DNA of 64,000 bases from Apostichopus japonicus (lineage: Eukaryota; Echinodermata; Holothuroidea; Aspidochirotida; Stichopodidae): positions 18,996,111 through 19,060,110 of the forward strand of contig NC_092576.1 of NCBI RefSeq assembly GCF_037975245.1. Reading direction: 5' to 3'. This document shows, piece by piece, positions 62,560-64,000 of the stretch; positions within the stretch are counted from its first letter, which is position 1; every line of letters begins with the position of its first letter. The translations under genes were made by a program, and so were the position numbers. The notes beneath the pieces were generated by a model. It was not told where the DNA came from and did no database searches. It saw nothing but the letters and a program-made list of their open reading frames with translations.

Positions 62560-62639
62560 GTTCTTCGAAAGCGGATTCAAATGCTTCGCTGTTTTGTTTT
62601 CGATTGCGTAATTGAGACTTGTCCAAGTCGTTTCCAATC

Positions 62640-63304
62640 AACGAGGTAAATGAATCTGGAGGATTCATGTCAATTGGGTGCGCGCGTACCATGTATGGAG
62701 GGTCATGTGATGTGTTCCAGGGTGGTACTATACTGATATTTCTCTGTAGCAGTTCGAGAACAGTGTTATTGACTTCGTGAAAGATTGGTCGGTTCGGACA
62801 TGGGAACTAACGGCATAAGAAGGTACTGGTACTTCAGGCCTACGAAATAGTGCTAATATGCTAACGTTCAACCTTATTCTCTTGGATGAAGGCAGGCTTT
62901 CTACATAATCTTACTTATTAATACAGCTCTAGGGGCAAGCTTTGTCTCATATGGCCTAACGTTATTACTACACGCTATAAGTGAATGTAGAAATGGGAAA
63001 TGTGGGGAAATGCTTAGTTCAGTGCAACTACGGAATTCTCCATGGAACAGAGCCTAATGCTGCTCGACGGGAATATAACTATCACGTTAGGCTACAGGCA
63101 CGGTTATTGCTAGGTAACGGGTGTCGTCTGCTGCTCTAAGCACGCAAACACATTTACGTACTAGTTGGGTGAAATCATCATGCGTAATAGGGAGAGTAGT
63201 ATATTAGTACCACCCTGGAACACATCACATGACCCTCCATACATGGTACGCGCGTACGCGCGTATTTACTGTGTGATAGTTCCTCCAGATTCATTTACCT
63301 CGTT
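62640..63304. mobile_element. 665-bp inverted-repeat transposon with 10-bp target duplication
   Basis: GTTTCCAATC lies directly outside both ends (62630-62639 and 63305-63314). The outer 24-bp arms start AACGAGGTAAATGAATCTGG (62640-62663 and 63281-63304). After unmatched pieces of 17 and 26 bp come inner arms of 50 bp that match without a mismatch (62681-62730 and 63205-63254). The 474-bp centre shows no coding sequence. A 9-10-bp duplication suggests a Mutator-like non-autonomous element. Confidence 0.85.
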
Positions 63305-63314
63305 GTTTCCAATC

Positions 63315-64000
63315 GCCAACAGAAAATCCGTATGGGCGGCCATTTGGGCACAAAATACAACGACGAAACAAGAGACAAACAGATAAGATAAATGATGTAA
63401 AGGAACAATAATAAGAATGCAGTGCATAACAGATAGATTGAAAGATATGGAGAAACATTCCAAACAAGAAAAGAACAAATAAACAGACCAACATGAAGTA
63501 AATTAACATTATTATACAACTAACCTGATCTCCTTTTATATTGAAACAAGACTAATTTGACTAAAAGAGAAGAAAAAATTTACAGATGAAAAAAAAAATA
63601 GATAAGAATCTCAAGAGAACAACGATTTGCTAACACAATCTCCACATAGTGATATATCGACTGTAAAGCTCGATTTAATAATAATAAGAAAAATATGAAC
63701 TCAAAGGACTAAACAACCAAATAAAACTACACTAAGCCGTTTATGAACGACATGACTGCGCGAACTAAATGCAAGATCGTCCCACGTTTGAAAGTTTTCC
63801 CTATAAATCAAAACGAACGTTGGGACAGAATCAAAGTGAACATTGCGACAGAATCAAAACAAACAGCGGGCAAAATAAAAATAAAAACAGAGTCGATATA
63901 CTTAGCACGCCTCTAAGATACTTTTAGGAACGACTTCAGCACACGGCAACGGCGCATGTCGAAGCGGTCCTTGCTGCATGGACATTTATTGTCTTAGCGT
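63315..64000. other. Right edge, no gene recognised
   Basis: AT-rich sequence with only short shadow frames on both strands. Confidence 0.5.

Overview
This is AT-rich nuclear DNA from an animal. It has spliced genes with GT-AG introns, many long (AT)n tracts, MITE-like elements, tRNA-derived SINE-like repeats, non-LTR retrotransposon debris and a PIF/Harbinger transposon. A DED-NACHT immune receptor together with this repeat style points to a marine invertebrate deuterostome. An echinoderm, perhaps a sea cucumber, is my best guess; it rests on general resemblance and not on a search. No bacterial operons, rRNA genes or CRISPR arrays are visible.

The main gene is a plus-strand NOD-like receptor (NLR) spread over about 35 kb (10486-45069). 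I could rebuild it exon by exon, because every splice phase agrees. It has a short leader exon, a death-effector-like (DED) exon, and a large exon carrying NACHT, winged-helix and HD2-like regions. After that comes a four-exon cassette, named here A-B-C-D, which ends in leucine-rich-repeat-like sequence. Cassette A occurs at the end of the NACHT exon (A0), at 25245 (A1) and at 44953 (A2). B-C-D occurs at 21188/23664/24831 and again at 26740/30354/43331. The intron phases within a cassette are 0-0, 0-2, 2-1 and 1-0, so a whole cassette can be duplicated without breaking the frame. The readable product up to A2 is about 925 residues. I found neither a stop codon nor a third B exon, so the 3' end is open.

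The 12.9-kb intron between C2 and D2 holds a nearly complete PIF/Harbinger element (31109-38539). It has TAA target duplications, inverted termini starting GG, a three-exon DDE transposase with one single-base frameshift, and a five-exon Myb/SANT-like accessory gene on the opposite strand that is open throughout. A tRNA-derived SINE-like repeat lies inside one intron of the accessory gene. Other introns hold two 3' fragments of non-LTR retrotransposons, a 93-bp-arm foldback and several minisatellites.

From about 45 kb to the right edge the window is mostly repeats. These are a roughly 143-bp monomer family carrying nuclear-receptor DR1-like sites, a MITE with a 9-bp target duplication, a recent 296-bp tandem duplication, and a run of three inverted-repeat elements at 61.5-63.3 kb (one carries telomere-like repeats, one has 50-bp perfect arms and a 10-bp flanking duplication). 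A few minus-strand exon-like pieces at 53.5-56 kb may belong to an unidentified gene. The first 10.4 kb shows no convincing gene.
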